Shown in pieces: positions 8,224 to 16,382 of a stretch of DNA of 64,000 nucleotides. Positions within the stretch are counted from its first letter, which is position 1. Every line of letters starts with the position of its first letter. Both the position numbers and the translations under genes were made by a program. Location: contig NZ_JACVVD010000010.1 in the NCBI RefSeq assembly GCF_014534655.1, positions 186,001 through 250,000 on the forward strand, written 5' to 3'. Below the pieces are notes generated by a model. That model was given only the letters and a program-made list of their open reading frames with translations, had not been told where the DNA came from and made no database searches. Source of the DNA: Paenibacillus sedimenti. GTDB taxonomy: Bacteria; Bacillota; Bacilli; Paenibacillales; NBRC-103111.

Positions 8224-9295
8224 ATGATAAAAGAGAAACTTTCGCTTTTGCAACCAATCAGCATGGGGTCGAGGAAGCTTCGGAACCGAATCGCGATGGC
8301 TCCAATGACACGCAGCTTCGCCGATGATCGAACGGGGGTAGTCGGTCAGGATGTGGTCGAATATTACCGGAAACGGGCGGCGGATGGCGTTGGTCTGATC
8401 ATTACAGAGGGCATTATCATTAGTCCTCGTGCGAAAGGAACTACAGGCGTTCCTGGTTTGTTTACCAGAGAACAAACAGAGAGTTGGAAAAATGTAACGG
8501 ATGCGGTTCATCGGGAGGGAGGGACAATTGTCGCACAAATATGGCATGTGGGGCGGCTGACACACCACGAGATCGCAGGAGGACTCCCTCCGCAAGCGCC
8601 CTCCGCAAGCGCCTTCCGCATTGCGCGCGGGCGGTCATGTTCATCGTTTTGGAAAACCATACGATACTCCGGAAGAGATGTCGATTGTTGATATTCAGAA
8701 AGTCATTCATCAATATGCGGCAGCCGCCCGCAACGCAATGATCGCTGGTTTCGACGGTGTTGAAATTCATGGTGCGCATGGGTATCTGATCGATCAATTT
8801 AATTCAGATGTATCGAATTACCGTCAAGACAGATATGGAGGCGATCTGCGCCAGCGTTTAACTTTCATGAAAGAAGTGACGAAGGCCGTTATTGCGGAAA
8901 TCGGTCAAGAAAGAACGATCATGCGTTTTTCCGCCTTGAAGGACGATCAACCGGCGTACATGTGGAGCGATCCGGAAGCGGCCATTCAAACCTTCGTGGA
9001 TGCTTTTAAGGAATGCGGGTTAACAATGCTTCATCCGTCCACTAATGATTTTGGTCAAGTGATTGCGAATGGCATGACTATGCATCAGCTCGTCCGTAAA
9101 TATTGGGACGGTCTCATCATTGGAGTCGGAAATATGACCCTTGAACGTGCAGAACAGGCTATGCAAGAAGGAACCATTGATATGGCTGCATTCGGACGTC
9201 CGTTCCTTGCCAATTCGGATTTGGTGAGCCGCTTGAAACAAGGGGAAGAATTAATCGCTTACGATCGGCGAAAACATCTTGATCGTTTGATATAA
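8224..9295 (+). pseudogene. Old-yellow-enzyme (NADH:flavin oxidoreductase), frameshifted
   Basis: Two overlapping frames together encode a full NemA/YqjM-type TIM barrel of about 353 residues that reduces activated alkenes or nitro compounds with FMN. The first frame runs from ATG 8224 (MIKEKL...IAMAPMTRSFADD) to GRLTHHEIAGGLPPQAPSA; the second carries HVHRFGKPYDTPEEM, the active-site HGAHGYLIDQF and the C-terminal FGRPFLANSDL. The break is a tandem copy of the 13-mer CTCCGCAAGCGCC (8588-8600 and 8601-8613). Deleting one copy restores an uninterrupted reading frame, so the lesion is recent or reversible. Divergent to the Lrp-type regulator. Confidence 0.9.
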
Positions 9296-9296
9296 G

Positions 9297-9323
9297 TAAA
9301 AAGGAGGGGCTCGCCCCCCCTCT
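9297..9323 (-). terminator. Terminator after methyltransferase gene
   Basis: On the minus strand, a G-rich arm near 9322-9313 pairs with GCCCCTC (9310-9304), followed by CTTTTTAC. It sits between the convergent methyltransferase and oxidoreductase genes and may serve both. Confidence 0.6.
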
Positions 9324-9333
9324 GCCTTAACGT

Positions 9334-9936
9334 TTATTTTTGAGCATCTAGGATGAATAGAGATGCATCATGACCCATGAATATTTTACTTCCGGTATAA
9401 AAAGTTTTAGATTGAATTTCTCTGTACCCTATATTTTTCATGAGGTCAATAAGCTTATCTTGATCAAAACCGTTATGAACCATATCAGAGACTATTTCTT
9501 CATTTTTATTATAATCTACGATGATTAAATGCCCTCCTGGATTTAGAACATCATATAATCTCGATAAAACGAACTCAACATCATTAATATGGAGTAAAAC
9601 CTGAGCCATAAAAATATAGTCTGCATGTATATCCGATCGATTTTCCTTTTCGAAATCAAAACATAATGTATCAACATTCTGAATATTAAAGTCAGCAATT
9701 TTCTGTTTTATTTGATTAATCATATTTTGCGATGTATCCAGAAAAAGCATAGAATTGAAATCATTTAACAAATTCATTCCAACAAGGCCAGTTCCACACC
9801 CAAAATCAATAGCATTCTTATTATTAGCGTCAACTAAATATTCACGAATGGCATCTGATGATACCTTTGCTATATGAACTCTTTCAGAAGTATCATAACT
9901 ACTAGCTATCATTTCAAACTTATCAGTATTTCCCAT
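9334..9936 (-). CDS. Class I SAM-dependent methyltransferase
   Basis: 200 residues from ATG 9936 (GGAGAG at proper spacing); a longer frame would start inside the neighbouring transposon end. Motif I AIDFGCGTGLVG binds S-adenosylmethionine, followed by an acidic strand end (LFLDTS), QNVDTLCFDFEKE and the post-I region YIFMAQVLLHI, then GGHLIIVDYNK. The acceptor is not predictable; UbiE/Methyltransf_11-like enzymes are closest. Low G+C compared with neighbours. The IS66-derived element inserted 50 bp upstream of the start may have separated it from its original promoter. Confidence 0.85.
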   Translation of the reverse strand: MGNTDKFEMIASSYDTSERVHIAKVSSDAIREYLVDANNKNAIDFGCGTGLVGMNLLNDFNSMLFLDTSQNMINQIKQKIADFNIQNVDTLCFDFEKENRSDIHADYIFMAQVLLHINDVEFVLSRLYDVLNPGGHLIIVDYNKNEEIVSDMVHNGFDQDKLIDLMKNIGYREIQSKTFYTGSKIFMGHDASLFILDAQK

Positions 9937-9977
9937 TATTATCTCTCCAATCTGAGTTAATAAAATAACTGAATACA

Positions 9978-9985
9978 TACCATGA
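9978..9985. repeat. 8-bp target-site duplication, left copy
   Basis: TACCATGA directly abuts the left end GTAAGCG at 9986 and is repeated at 11672-11679 directly after the right end. IS66-family elements make 8-bp duplications. Confidence 0.9.
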
Positions 9986-10066
9986 GTAAGCGTCAAATCC
10001 TCCCCACCTTCAACATTCTAGGTACCTATGAGATCATGAGGGCATCCTACTCCGGGAGGTTGCCTT

Positions 10067-10396
10067 ATGACTGCTAAAGAACAACGCCGAAACGTCTGGA
10101 TCGCGCGTATCGCAGACTATCGAGCGAGCGGCCTAACAATGTCTGCTTGGTGTACCGCTAATCAGTGTTCAAAAGATCAACTGACAGCTCAAACGAAGTC
10201 GTACCTGTGTCTGTATCGCACCGGACGAGTCGGTCCGGACATCATCCTGTACGACTATCAGACGAGACGCGGCGGCGAATATCCGGGCACCCGACTTGCT
10301 GAGAGTCGGCCGATTTTGGACGCGTTCTCGGCTTGGTTAGAAGCCCAGCGGTCGCGTGTACTGCCCAAAAGCCTGTTGGGTACGGCGATCACCTAA
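10067..10396 (+). pseudogene. IS66 TnpA-TnpC deletion fusion
   Basis: Residues 1-39 (TAKEQRRNVWIARIADYRAS, MSAWCTANQ, SKDQL) are the start of the IS66 accessory protein TnpA. They join at about residue 42 to the C-terminal region of TnpC, beginning AQTKSYLCLYRTGRVGPD. Codon 109 is followed by TAA, but the next frame continues TnpC sequence (MNQWEKLNVFLQDGRLEIDN) to about 10520, so a later frameshift is present as well. A GGGAGG ribosome site precedes the ATG. Non-functional. Confidence 0.85.
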
Positions 10397-10542
10397 TGTA
10401 TGAACCAGTGGGAGAAGCTGAACGTATTCTTGCAGGACGGACGGCTGGAGATCGATAACAATATTCGGCGTTCCTTCAATACTCGCATCTTTTCGCTTGC
10501 GCGTAACTTTCAGCTGCGAACATGATCTCATGGGTCCCGTCG

Positions 10543-10567
10543 CTTTACTAGGTGTGCGGACGTTTAC
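10543..10567 (+). repeat. Internal IS66-type right end
   Basis: GGTGTGCGGACGTTTAC at the end of the TnpC remnant resembles the terminal repeat of an IS66 member different from the outer ends. It marks the junction where the first deleted copy stops and the cargo region begins. The next 275 bp up to the cargo gene hold no recognisable feature apart from A+T-rich promoter-like sequence. Confidence 0.6.
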
Positions 10568-10842
10568 ATTTACTCGTTTACCATCGCAAGGAGTATCGTT
10601 TTCAACTGTCCTAATAAGATAGTACCCTTCGAGCGTGGCCTTGTCCGTCAGTCAGGTAAAGTTTTGGTTAGTCACTTAACAGGCCATGCGAGAAATATAC
10701 GGTGATCCAAAAGCTGGCCGATAGTCCGCTTTTTCTTTTACCAAATTTGATTCTGGTTATTTTCCTCTCATCCAATAATCCAAGCAAATTGCATTACTTT
10801 GAATCTAATGTAGAAATGTAAAATTTATTGGAGGATGATTCA

Positions 10843-11400
10843 ATGCAAGCTAAACGCCGGAAGCGTATTGTCAGATTTAGATATGAAATGGAAAAATTAA
10901 CGAAAAATCGGCTAAAAAGAAAAGTTAAACAACCTAAAGCAAGAATCAGCCAAATAGTTAGCAATGGCGGGTTTGAGACTGGTGGTTTTTTTCCTTGGCG
11001 AGATGTAGGTAATGTCTCTGTTACTAGCGGTTTTCCCCGTACAGGGCGTTTCGCAGCCTTCTTTAATGTTCTTCCGAATAGAACTGCATCAATTACTCAA
11101 CAGGTTAGATTACCACCTCCAGGCCCAAGAGGAATTTACTTGGTATCGTTATGGGTAGCAAGAACTACTTTCAATACCAACGGTACCTATGTAATTAGTT
11201 TGTCTAGCTCTGTTCAACCGCCTGCAATACTTCAAATGAAGTTCCTTATTCCAGAATTGAGTTATAAAAGGCGAGGCCTATCAGTTCCTGCAAGTGCGTT
11301 ACGATCAAGAACAAATGACTTGAGAATTGAGCTCAATGCTGGACCAGGCACGAGTAGTGTTGGTCTTGAAGTAGATGATGTTCAAATTGAAGTACTATAG
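10843..11400 (+). CDS. NTTRR-F1-like domain protein (transposon cargo)
   Basis: 185 residues from ATG 10843, preceded by GGAGG at 8 bp; the in-frame TTG at 10828 overlaps that ribosome site and is rejected. A very basic N-terminus (KRRKRIVRFRYEMEKL...RLKRKVK) precedes a beta-rich domain starting SNGGFETGGFFPW and ending VGLEVDDVQIEVL, which has the look of the jelly-roll NTTRR-F1 domain found in Paenibacillus and Bacillus. No signal peptide or membrane segment is seen. The family is associated with surface or spore-associated repeat proteins, but a role for this solitary domain is unknown. It lies inside the IS66-derived unit. Confidence 0.65.
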   Translation: MQAKRRKRIVRFRYEMEKLTKNRLKRKVKQPKARISQIVSNGGFETGGFFPWRDVGNVSVTSGFPRTGRFAAFFNVLPNRTASITQQVRLPPPGPRGIYLVSLWVARTTFNTNGTYVISLSSSVQPPAILQMKFLIPELSYKRRGLSVPASALRSRTNDLRIELNAGPGTSSVGLEVDDVQIEVL

Positions 11401-11424
11401 GTACAAATCGCATACCTTATAAAG

Positions 11425-11583
11425 GTGCTGCGGGAGCACGGACGGTCGGCACAAGCGAAGTCGTACCTGTGGCTCTATCGTACAGGACGTATCGGACCTG
11501 CGATCATCCTGTATGATTATCAGCCGACCCGAAGTGGTGAGAATCCGCGTTTCTTGCCTTTTGCAATCAGCTGTTCGAGGTAG
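11425..11583 (+). pseudogene. IS66 TnpC C-terminal fragment
   Basis: 53 codons containing LREHGRSAQAKSYLWLYRTG and GPAIILYDYQPTRSGENPRF, part of the conserved IS66 transposase core, without start signals. It matches the same region as the fragment fused at 10190-10300 but differs at several residues, so the two come from different copies. It is followed by about 90 bp of degenerate sequence to the outer right end. Confidence 0.8.
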
Positions 11584-11671
11584 AACGTATCCGATGACTT
11601 GTCGTATCTTTTCTAAATAAGCGTAACGTAGCTCTCATCTTTTCACAAGGTGTGGGCTATTTGACGCTTAC

Positions 11672-11679
11672 TACCATGA
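11672..11679. repeat. 8-bp target-site duplication, right copy
   Basis: TACCATGA, identical to 9978-9985 and directly adjoining the outer right terminal repeat. Confidence 0.9.
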
Positions 11680-11822
11680 ATAGTTTCAGTAAATCGCCCA
11701 TACCGCTTATTATTTAATATTTTTTTCACTCTTAAGCATGCAAACCATCTCCACGTGTGTTGAGTAGACAGTGACAACAAACATGTACGTGTCCGAGGGA
11801 ATGTGTTTGCTCTAATATAAAC

Positions 11823-12368
11823 TCACCCTGCCCATATTCGATGAATATTAGGCTTATCTTCTGCTGTGAAGGTAAGATGAAATAAATCGGGATTAGACAT
11901 GGCTTCCCATTCTTCAAACCCGATACGGTTATCAAAATGCTTAAGCAGGAGGGAGATCAGGTTGCCGTGTGAGACGATGACGATGTTCTTCTTGCCGCTG
12001 TTTAGAGCCTCCAAAACTACACTTACCGCACGGTTCATTGCCATATTACTGGATTCCCCGCCCTCATAACATAAATCCAAATCCTCGTAAGTCTTGCGCA
12101 GCCTGTCACGCCAATCCGCATGATTCTCGCTGAAAAGGACCCTCTCGGCCAATCGATTATCCAGAGCGACCTCCATACCAAGCTTGTCAGCCAACGGTAA
12201 GATGGTTCGATAAGCCCTTTCGAAAGGGCTTGATAGAATAAGATCAACTTCTTTTTTGAAGAAAAACTTCACGAGTTCTTCAGCCTGCTGGACACCTGCC
12301 TCCGTTAATGGAGCATCCGGCTCCTGCCCGGCAGCCTTGCAATGACGCACGATATAAACACACTTCAT
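11823..12368 (-). CDS. Histidine phosphatase superfamily protein
   Basis: 181 residues from ATG 12368 (AAGGAGAAG upstream). The start YIVRHCKAAGQEPDAPLTEAG carries the RHG-type catalytic signature in the variant form RHC: Arg and the phospho-accepting His are present while the usual Gly is Cys. SSPFERAYRT holds the second Arg and VIVSHGN holds the second His. Members dephosphorylate small metabolites or phospho-proteins. Its start overlaps the stop of the HxlR-type regulator by 4 bp (ATGA), so the two are co-transcribed and translationally coupled. Confidence 0.85.
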   Translation of the reverse strand: MKCVYIVRHCKAAGQEPDAPLTEAGVQQAEELVKFFFKKEVDLILSSPFERAYRTILPLADKLGMEVALDNRLAERVLFSENHADWRDRLRKTYEDLDLCYEGGESSNMAMNRAVSVVLEALNSGKKNIVIVSHGNLISLLLKHFDNRIGFEEWEAMSNPDLFHLTFTAEDKPNIHRIWAG

Positions 12369-12745
12369 CCGGTTATCTTCTCCTTTACCCCAGAGACTCC
12401 TTCCTCCAGCAATACGATTTCTTCTCCTTGCTGTTGTCTCATTTTGATATTCTCTTTTCCCCAAGAACACATTACTTCAACGATACGATTGGCTGTAACG
12501 CCATATTCCGTCAGGCTGTATTCGACTTTTGGCGGCATCTGCTGGTACACATATCTTGTGACCAGTCCGTCCCTCTCAAGTTCTCGAAGCTGCTGGATCA
12601 GAACCTTTTGCGAGATGCCTTGAATATTGCGCTGTAACTCACTTGTTCTCTTAACACCGGTCATTAATAAGCATATGATCAGAGCTTTCCACTTTCCGCC
12701 GATTACTTCAAGTGTTGCCTCTATGCCCATATGATATTGTTTCAT
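12365..12745 (-). CDS. HxlR-family transcriptional regulator
   Basis: 126 residues. Typical HxlR winged helix: IEATLEVIGGKWKALIICLL, RTSELQRNIQGISQKVLIQQLRELERDGLV, then VEYSLTEYG. There is no Cys in the N-terminal position that makes some members thiol sensors. HxlR proteins often repress divergently encoded flavin oxidoreductases, exactly the arrangement here with the gene at 12968. It is coupled to a histidine phosphatase gene downstream. Confidence 0.92.
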   Translation of the reverse strand: MKQYHMGIEATLEVIGGKWKALIICLLMTGVKRTSELQRNIQGISQKVLIQQLRELERDGLVTRYVYQQMPPKVEYSLTEYGVTANRIVEVMCSWGKENIKMRQQQGEEIVLLEEGVSGVKEKITG

Positions 12746-12828
12746 AGAATAACACCTCGTTCATAACAACTTTATTGAGTCAGATTAAAAACTCATTGTT
12801 GCATATATTTTTTTCGCAGTCCAGTACG

Positions 12829-12840
12829 TACCTTGAGGTA
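12829..12840. promoter_or_regulatory. Candidate HxlR operator
   Basis: Palindrome TACCTTGAGGTA with a two-base centre lies midway between the divergent HxlR-type regulator and the flavodoxin-fold oxidoreductase. A further CACCTTAC half site follows at 12843-12850. Position and dyad symmetry suggest a repressor site; no experimental consensus was available for this subfamily. Confidence 0.4.
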
Positions 12841-12967
12841 ACCACCTTACTTTATTGTGTGTATTTTCTTTTTCTCGAGCCTGCAAGATAATGATGGTGT
12901 TCCACAAATTAAGGCAAGCATGTTGAAGACACACTCTTGAACATGGGCTTGAGAAGGAGATTTCATA

Positions 12968-13501
12968 ATGAAAACACTGGTCATTTTGGCACACCCGAAC
13001 CTTGAGACTTCAAGGGTAAACCAGCGGTGGAAAGAAGAATTGCTGCAGTATCCAAACGACATTACCATTCATGAAATATACAAAGAGTACCCTAACTGGA
13101 ATATTGATGTTCCTAGGGAACAAGAGTTACTAGAAGCTTATGATCATGTCATCTTTCAATTTCCGTTATATTGGTACAGCTATCCACCTTTATTAAAGAA
13201 GTGGTTAGACGATGTATTTGCATACGGATGGGCTTATGGATCAAAGGGCGATAAGCTTAAAGGGAAAAAGCTGGGGCTTGCAATGTCCATCGGCGATAAA
13301 AAAGAAAACTATAGACCAGAGGGCTCCGTTTCCTTTACCGTGGATCAAGTGACTACGCCATTCAAAGCAAGTACCGTTCATGTTGGCGCGGTGGCACTCC
13401 CCTACTTTGCTGTCTTTGGAGCTTCATTTCAGGCCAGTGATGAGGAAATCAATCAAAGTGCAAAAGAATATATCGACTATATTATTAATCATCAGCAATA
13501 A
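12968..13501 (+). CDS. NAD(P)H-dependent flavin oxidoreductase, flavodoxin-like fold
   Basis: 177 residues of the NQO/KefF/YwrO family. N-terminal MKTLVILAHPN with SRVNQRW forms the FMN phosphate loop, FQFPLYWYSYPPLLKKWLDDVFAYGWAYG is the hallmark dimer/active-site block, and LGLAMSIGDKKENY contacts the flavin. It reduces quinones or related electrophiles with NAD(P)H. Start ATG has GAAGGAG 7 bp upstream. Divergent from an HxlR regulator; followed by a terminator. Confidence 0.92.
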   Translation: MKTLVILAHPNLETSRVNQRWKEELLQYPNDITIHEIYKEYPNWNIDVPREQELLEAYDHVIFQFPLYWYSYPPLLKKWLDDVFAYGWAYGSKGDKLKGKKLGLAMSIGDKKENYRPEGSVSFTVDQVTTPFKASTVHVGAVALPYFAVFGASFQASDEEINQSAKEYIDYIINHQQ

Positions 13502-13507
13502 CCTAAC

Positions 13508-13556
13508 TGGGCTATCCCAGGCTTTATCTAAGCCCTTAGGATAGCCCATACCTTTT
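13508..13556 (+). terminator. Terminator after flavin oxidoreductase
   Basis: TGGGCTATCC (13508-13517) pairs with GGATAGCCCA (13539-13548), followed by TACCTTTTC. The stem is strong and the T run is weak. Confidence 0.7.
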
Positions 13557-13716
13557 CACCAATACTTCTCAGCTTTTATTTTTTCCATTCCAAACTAGCA
13601 ATTACACACGCTCCACAATGTCTTCCAAATTCTTTAAAGAAAGCAAGTTTTCATTAAGCTATTCACATTCTATCGGATCGTTGCGATAATATATATACAA
13701 GGGGGTAAGCTTAGAA

Positions 13717-14174
13717 ATGAAAAGCTGTTCTGCATCGTTAGCTTATTATTCTTCATCAGTCTTTTGGTTTCTTGTTCCAACGACGAGAAAGAAATAACTA
13801 CATTAGCAAGGGACTCTTTTATTAAAATGACTGGAAATGATGAATTTCTAGAATATATTGCGAAAGTAAGTGAAAATGAAGCAATTCTTTGGATGCCCAT
13901 TTCAAAGTACTTCACTTTAAATGAGGGAAAACGAAACTTGGAAAGGTCTCTAAAAGTAGATGGATATTTCTTTTGTTACATAAAAGATAAAAACGCTTTG
14001 TATTTTATCGGTAAAGGAAGCAAAAATATCTCGAAGGATGCATATAGAGATACTATACAACCATTAACTTCAATTTATAGTGAAGAGAAAATAAAACTAC
14101 TACAGCAAGAATTCATAGAAAAACACACCAAACAGGTTGAGTTTTATGGTCCGCAAGTAACTAATATGAAATAA
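13717..14174 (+). pseudogene. Small lipoprotein gene with 1-bp frameshift after codon 2
   Basis: The frame ending at 14174 has no usable start of its own, yet upstream it reads a perfect lipoprotein signal peptide, KLFCIVSLLFFI then SLLVSC with the lipobox Cys, then SNDEKEITTLARDSF. The only ATG with a ribosome site (AAGGGGG at 13699-13705) is 13717, one base out of frame: the run after ATG is AAAA (13720-13723). One added A would give MKKLFC and about 152 residues. The mature part is unrecognised, highly charged and lacks further membrane segments. Either a real or phase-variable frameshift or an assembly error. Confidence 0.7.
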
Positions 14175-14625
14175 TCGCCGGAATACCGAACATTCTTAAA
14201 TATAAACATAACATGCCAGCGCATCACTTCAATTAGTATAGGATTGATGATACTCTGTTTTTTTATAATTCTACCATTGTGACGTATAAATTATGAAAAA
14301 GGCTGATTTTGATAATCCTTTAAGCGTAGTCACTTTCATAGAAAATACCCCCTATAAAGAGGGGCAACCCAAAAACAATATTTGAATACACTTCTTTTTC
14401 TGTTATATATTGCGAATCGTCACGGATTAAAGTATAGCTTTAATCTATGAAACTGCACCTCGAACCATTCTTTTACAAGCCAAACGAAAGCGAGGCCAAG
14501 TAATTTTTCAGTTTCTGTGGACGCACCGATATAAATATATCATTTAAGCGAAGGGTGATGGATATGACTATATCCAAGACGCCCCTTGTTTTTTGTAGGT
14601 AGAATCTATTAGCGGGGGAGATAAT
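14175..14625. other. Intergenic stretch, no gene seen
   Basis: 451 bp, A+T-rich. Two small hairpins are visible: CCCCTATAAAGAGGGG at about 14350-14365 and GATTAAAG/CTTTAATC at 14424-14444. No frame with a convincing ribosome site exceeds a dozen codons. It may belong to the decayed insert that ends at rlmD. Confidence 0.5.
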
Positions 14626-14937
14626 ATGGAAACCCAACAAGAACGTAATCGCAGATTAAAACAAGAGGCTATTCAGCGTCAAAGCCGTGAAATTGCAGAT
14701 TACGTCCGAAACCAACAAAACCAACCCAGACAATATTTTGATTCGCCACCCTCTTCGCCTCCTGAAGTAACATGCCCGAAATGTCAATCTAATCAAATCT
14801 CGGCGGGAACAAAAGGATTCAGTGTAGGCAAAGCAGCAGCGGGCGGGTTACTACTTGGAGGAGTCGGCTTACTCGGAGGATTTCTAGGAAGTAACAAGCA
14901 CGTCCGTACTTGTGTGCGCTGCGGATACCGTTGGTAA
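14626..14937 (+). CDS. Small zinc-ribbon protein with glycine-zipper segment
   Basis: 103 residues, GGGGGAG upstream of ATG. The charged, Gln-rich helix at 1-45 is followed by CPKC (about 60-63), a Gly-rich hydrophobic stretch VGKAAAGGLLLGGVGLLGGF (about 75-94) and CVRCGYRW at the end. The two CxxC pairs would form one zinc ribbon interrupted by a membrane-inserting loop, an arrangement reminiscent of LITAF-like folds; that comparison is mine, not a family assignment. Such small proteins are common on phages and integrative elements. Function unknown. Confidence 0.7.
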   Translation: METQQERNRRLKQEAIQRQSREIADYVRNQQNQPRQYFDSPPSSPPEVTCPKCQSNQISAGTKGFSVGKAAAGGLLLGGVGLLGGFLGSNKHVRTCVRCGYRW

Positions 14938-15209
14938 GGATAGCCCCAGCGGGAGGAGGGGCAGCACTCGCAGTTCATGCTGTTCCCTCGTCTACTGAAC
15001 TGCACACTAGGCTAACCATGCCAGTAGTGTAACCACTATTTATACTCTGGCTGTTCCTCCCCCGCTCCGCTGACGCAGGGCGGGGAAGAGTTATGAAGAT
15101 ATTACCTTCCCCTGAGATTAAGCTTCAAACCCAGCATGCCCCAGTCTCAGGATCAAACACCTGAACATTAGAGCAGTGCATGTGCCCTCTGAACTCGTAT
15201 CATAAAATC
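14938..15209. other. Intergenic stretch, no gene seen
   Basis: 272 bp of mixed composition with short G+C-rich stem-forming pieces (around 15055-15085) but no supported frame. Probably eroded mobile DNA. Confidence 0.4.
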
Positions 15210-15398
15210 TTATTGATCCTCAATAGATAATTTAGCCAACCACTCATCTTCACCAAAGTGTCCAGATGCCTTCACCTTCACCCCCCACTTCTCACCAAAC
15301 CATATATAGAGACGCTGAAGATGCTCGTTACCGTTGAAGGAACGTACAATTTCGCTATATAGTTCTGACTGCCTATACTCTTTGACATCGGGAAACAT
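15210..15398 (-). CDS. Small acidic protein of unknown function
   Basis: 62 residues from ATG 15398 with GGGGAG at 8-bp spacing. Sequence MFPDVKEYRQSELYSEIVRS continues into an aromatic-rich C-terminal half (LYIWFGEKWGVKV). No domain is recognised and no membrane segment is present. It lies in a stretch of decayed mobile DNA, so it may be a fragment. Confidence 0.4.
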   Translation of the reverse strand: MFPDVKEYRQSELYSEIVRSFNGNEHLQRLYIWFGEKWGVKVKASGHFGEDEWLAKLSIEDQ

Positions 15399-15501
15399 CT
15401 TTTCTTCTCCCCAAACGCATGTTGACAAAGACCTGAATAGAGTTGTTTAGCTCCTACGGAAAGAAACAAGCAGTTGCTTACTACTGAAGGAATCTGGGAA
15501 G

Positions 15502-15572
15502 TTTTTTGCCAGTTGAAATTCAATTTTTGATTGCTGTGTTCTGTTTTTTGCCAACTGAAATTCAAATTTTGA
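15502..15572. repeat. Two 29-bp direct repeats, 42-bp period
   Basis: Copies at 15502-15530 and 15544-15572 begin TTTTTTGCCA and share GAAATTCAA, differing at three positions. On the minus strand the repeat reads as LNF-WQKT twice, 14 codons apart. The second copy runs into the upstream edge of the serine recombinase relic. Confidence 0.75.
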
Positions 15573-16356
15573 ATCATCGGACTTCAGTAATGCAGGGAAG
15601 CTCTGGCACGAAAACAGTGTCAGGACGATCTTGGAGAATCCAAGCTATACCGGAAATCTGCACTTTCATCGTGAAGAGAACATAGATTTCATTACGAAAA
15701 AACGACGTCAAGTGGAGCCAGACCGGCAGATTATTCTCGAAAACACCCATCCTGCCATCATCACGCTGGACGAACATTTGGCCGTTCTTAAACGAATTAG
15801 TATTAAGGGGGCGAACAAAAGTAACGGTCAGGAGTTGCACATCTAGCAGTCTGTGCAGATTGTGGTCATAGAATTGATTATAAAGAACGATCTTAAAGAG
15901 TTAACTTCAAACCATGTCAAGCTGGAGAAGCTGTATAAATCAGCTTGTGGCATGATCGAGATTACCCAGGATAAACATACAACGGAACTAAAACGAGTCG
16001 AGAAACGCCTCTCCCAGCTTCAAAACGAATTCCAGAAGTTATTCCAGGCTTACAGCCAGAGCATCATTAGCTTGGAGCAGTTCCAGGCACAGAACCAGCT
16101 CATCATAGCGGAGCAGAACTCTATGAATCAGCGAAAAGCCGACCTAGAAAAACAGGTCGGCGAACGTGATATTATGGAAGAGCAGCTTAAAGACTTCAAA
16201 AAGCAAGTCAGCAAGGTAGCTCGACTGGACTTTGATAACGAACAAATTCTGAAAATAGTTATCCACAGGGTCGTTCAAAAAATCGAAATATCTGACACTG
16301 GTACAGTTAAAGAAATTCATTACAATTTCATAAATCCCTTGTCCCACGGGACCTGA
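15550..16356 (+). pseudogene. Large serine recombinase, decayed C-terminal part
   Basis: The frame before 15846 reads LWHENSVRTILENPSYTG and then the recombinase domain to KRISIKGANKSNGQELHI. One base out of frame follows the zinc-ribbon start CADCGHRIDYKER, and from 15890 a long coiled coil (KLEKLYKSACGMIEI onward) with the typical C-terminal LKIVIHRVVQKIEI. The catalytic resolvase domain and much of the zinc ribbon are gone and at least two frameshifts are present. Such integrases insert ICEs and prophages. The relic ends 13 bp before the rlmD stop codon, in convergent orientation, which marks an old integration site. Confidence 0.85.
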
Positions 16357-16359
16357 GAA

Positions 16360-16382
16360 GGGCGCAGTATTATTCTGCGCCC
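16360..16382 (-). terminator. Hairpin spanning the rlmD stop codon
   Basis: GGGCGCAG (16360-16367) pairs with CTGCGCCC (16375-16382); the rlmD stop lies in the 7-nt loop. The following T run is weak, so termination is uncertain. It could also be part of an attachment site for the adjacent recombinase relic. Confidence 0.45.

Larger units (their letters stand above)
9986..11671 (+). mobile_element. IS66-derived composite element with cargo gene
   Basis: The 1686-bp unit begins GTAAGCGTCAAAT (9986-9998) and ends with its reverse complement (11659-11671); the repeats extend to about 25 bp with 21 matches. Flanks are a perfect 8-bp duplication. Inside, in order: an IS66 TnpA start fused in frame to a TnpC tail (10067-10396), an additional IS66-type right end at 10543-10567 (complement begins GTAAACGTCCGCACACC), a cargo gene at 10843-11400, and a second TnpC tail (11425-11583). 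It therefore looks like two deleted IS66 copies trapping a gene and transposed as one block. It lacks full tnpA, tnpB and tnpC, so movement would need enzymes supplied elsewhere. Confidence 0.85.

Noticed and set aside
14422..14445. Terminator or riboswitch from the GATTAAAG hairpin
   Set aside because: A short A+T hairpin with no T run and no neighbouring gene end.
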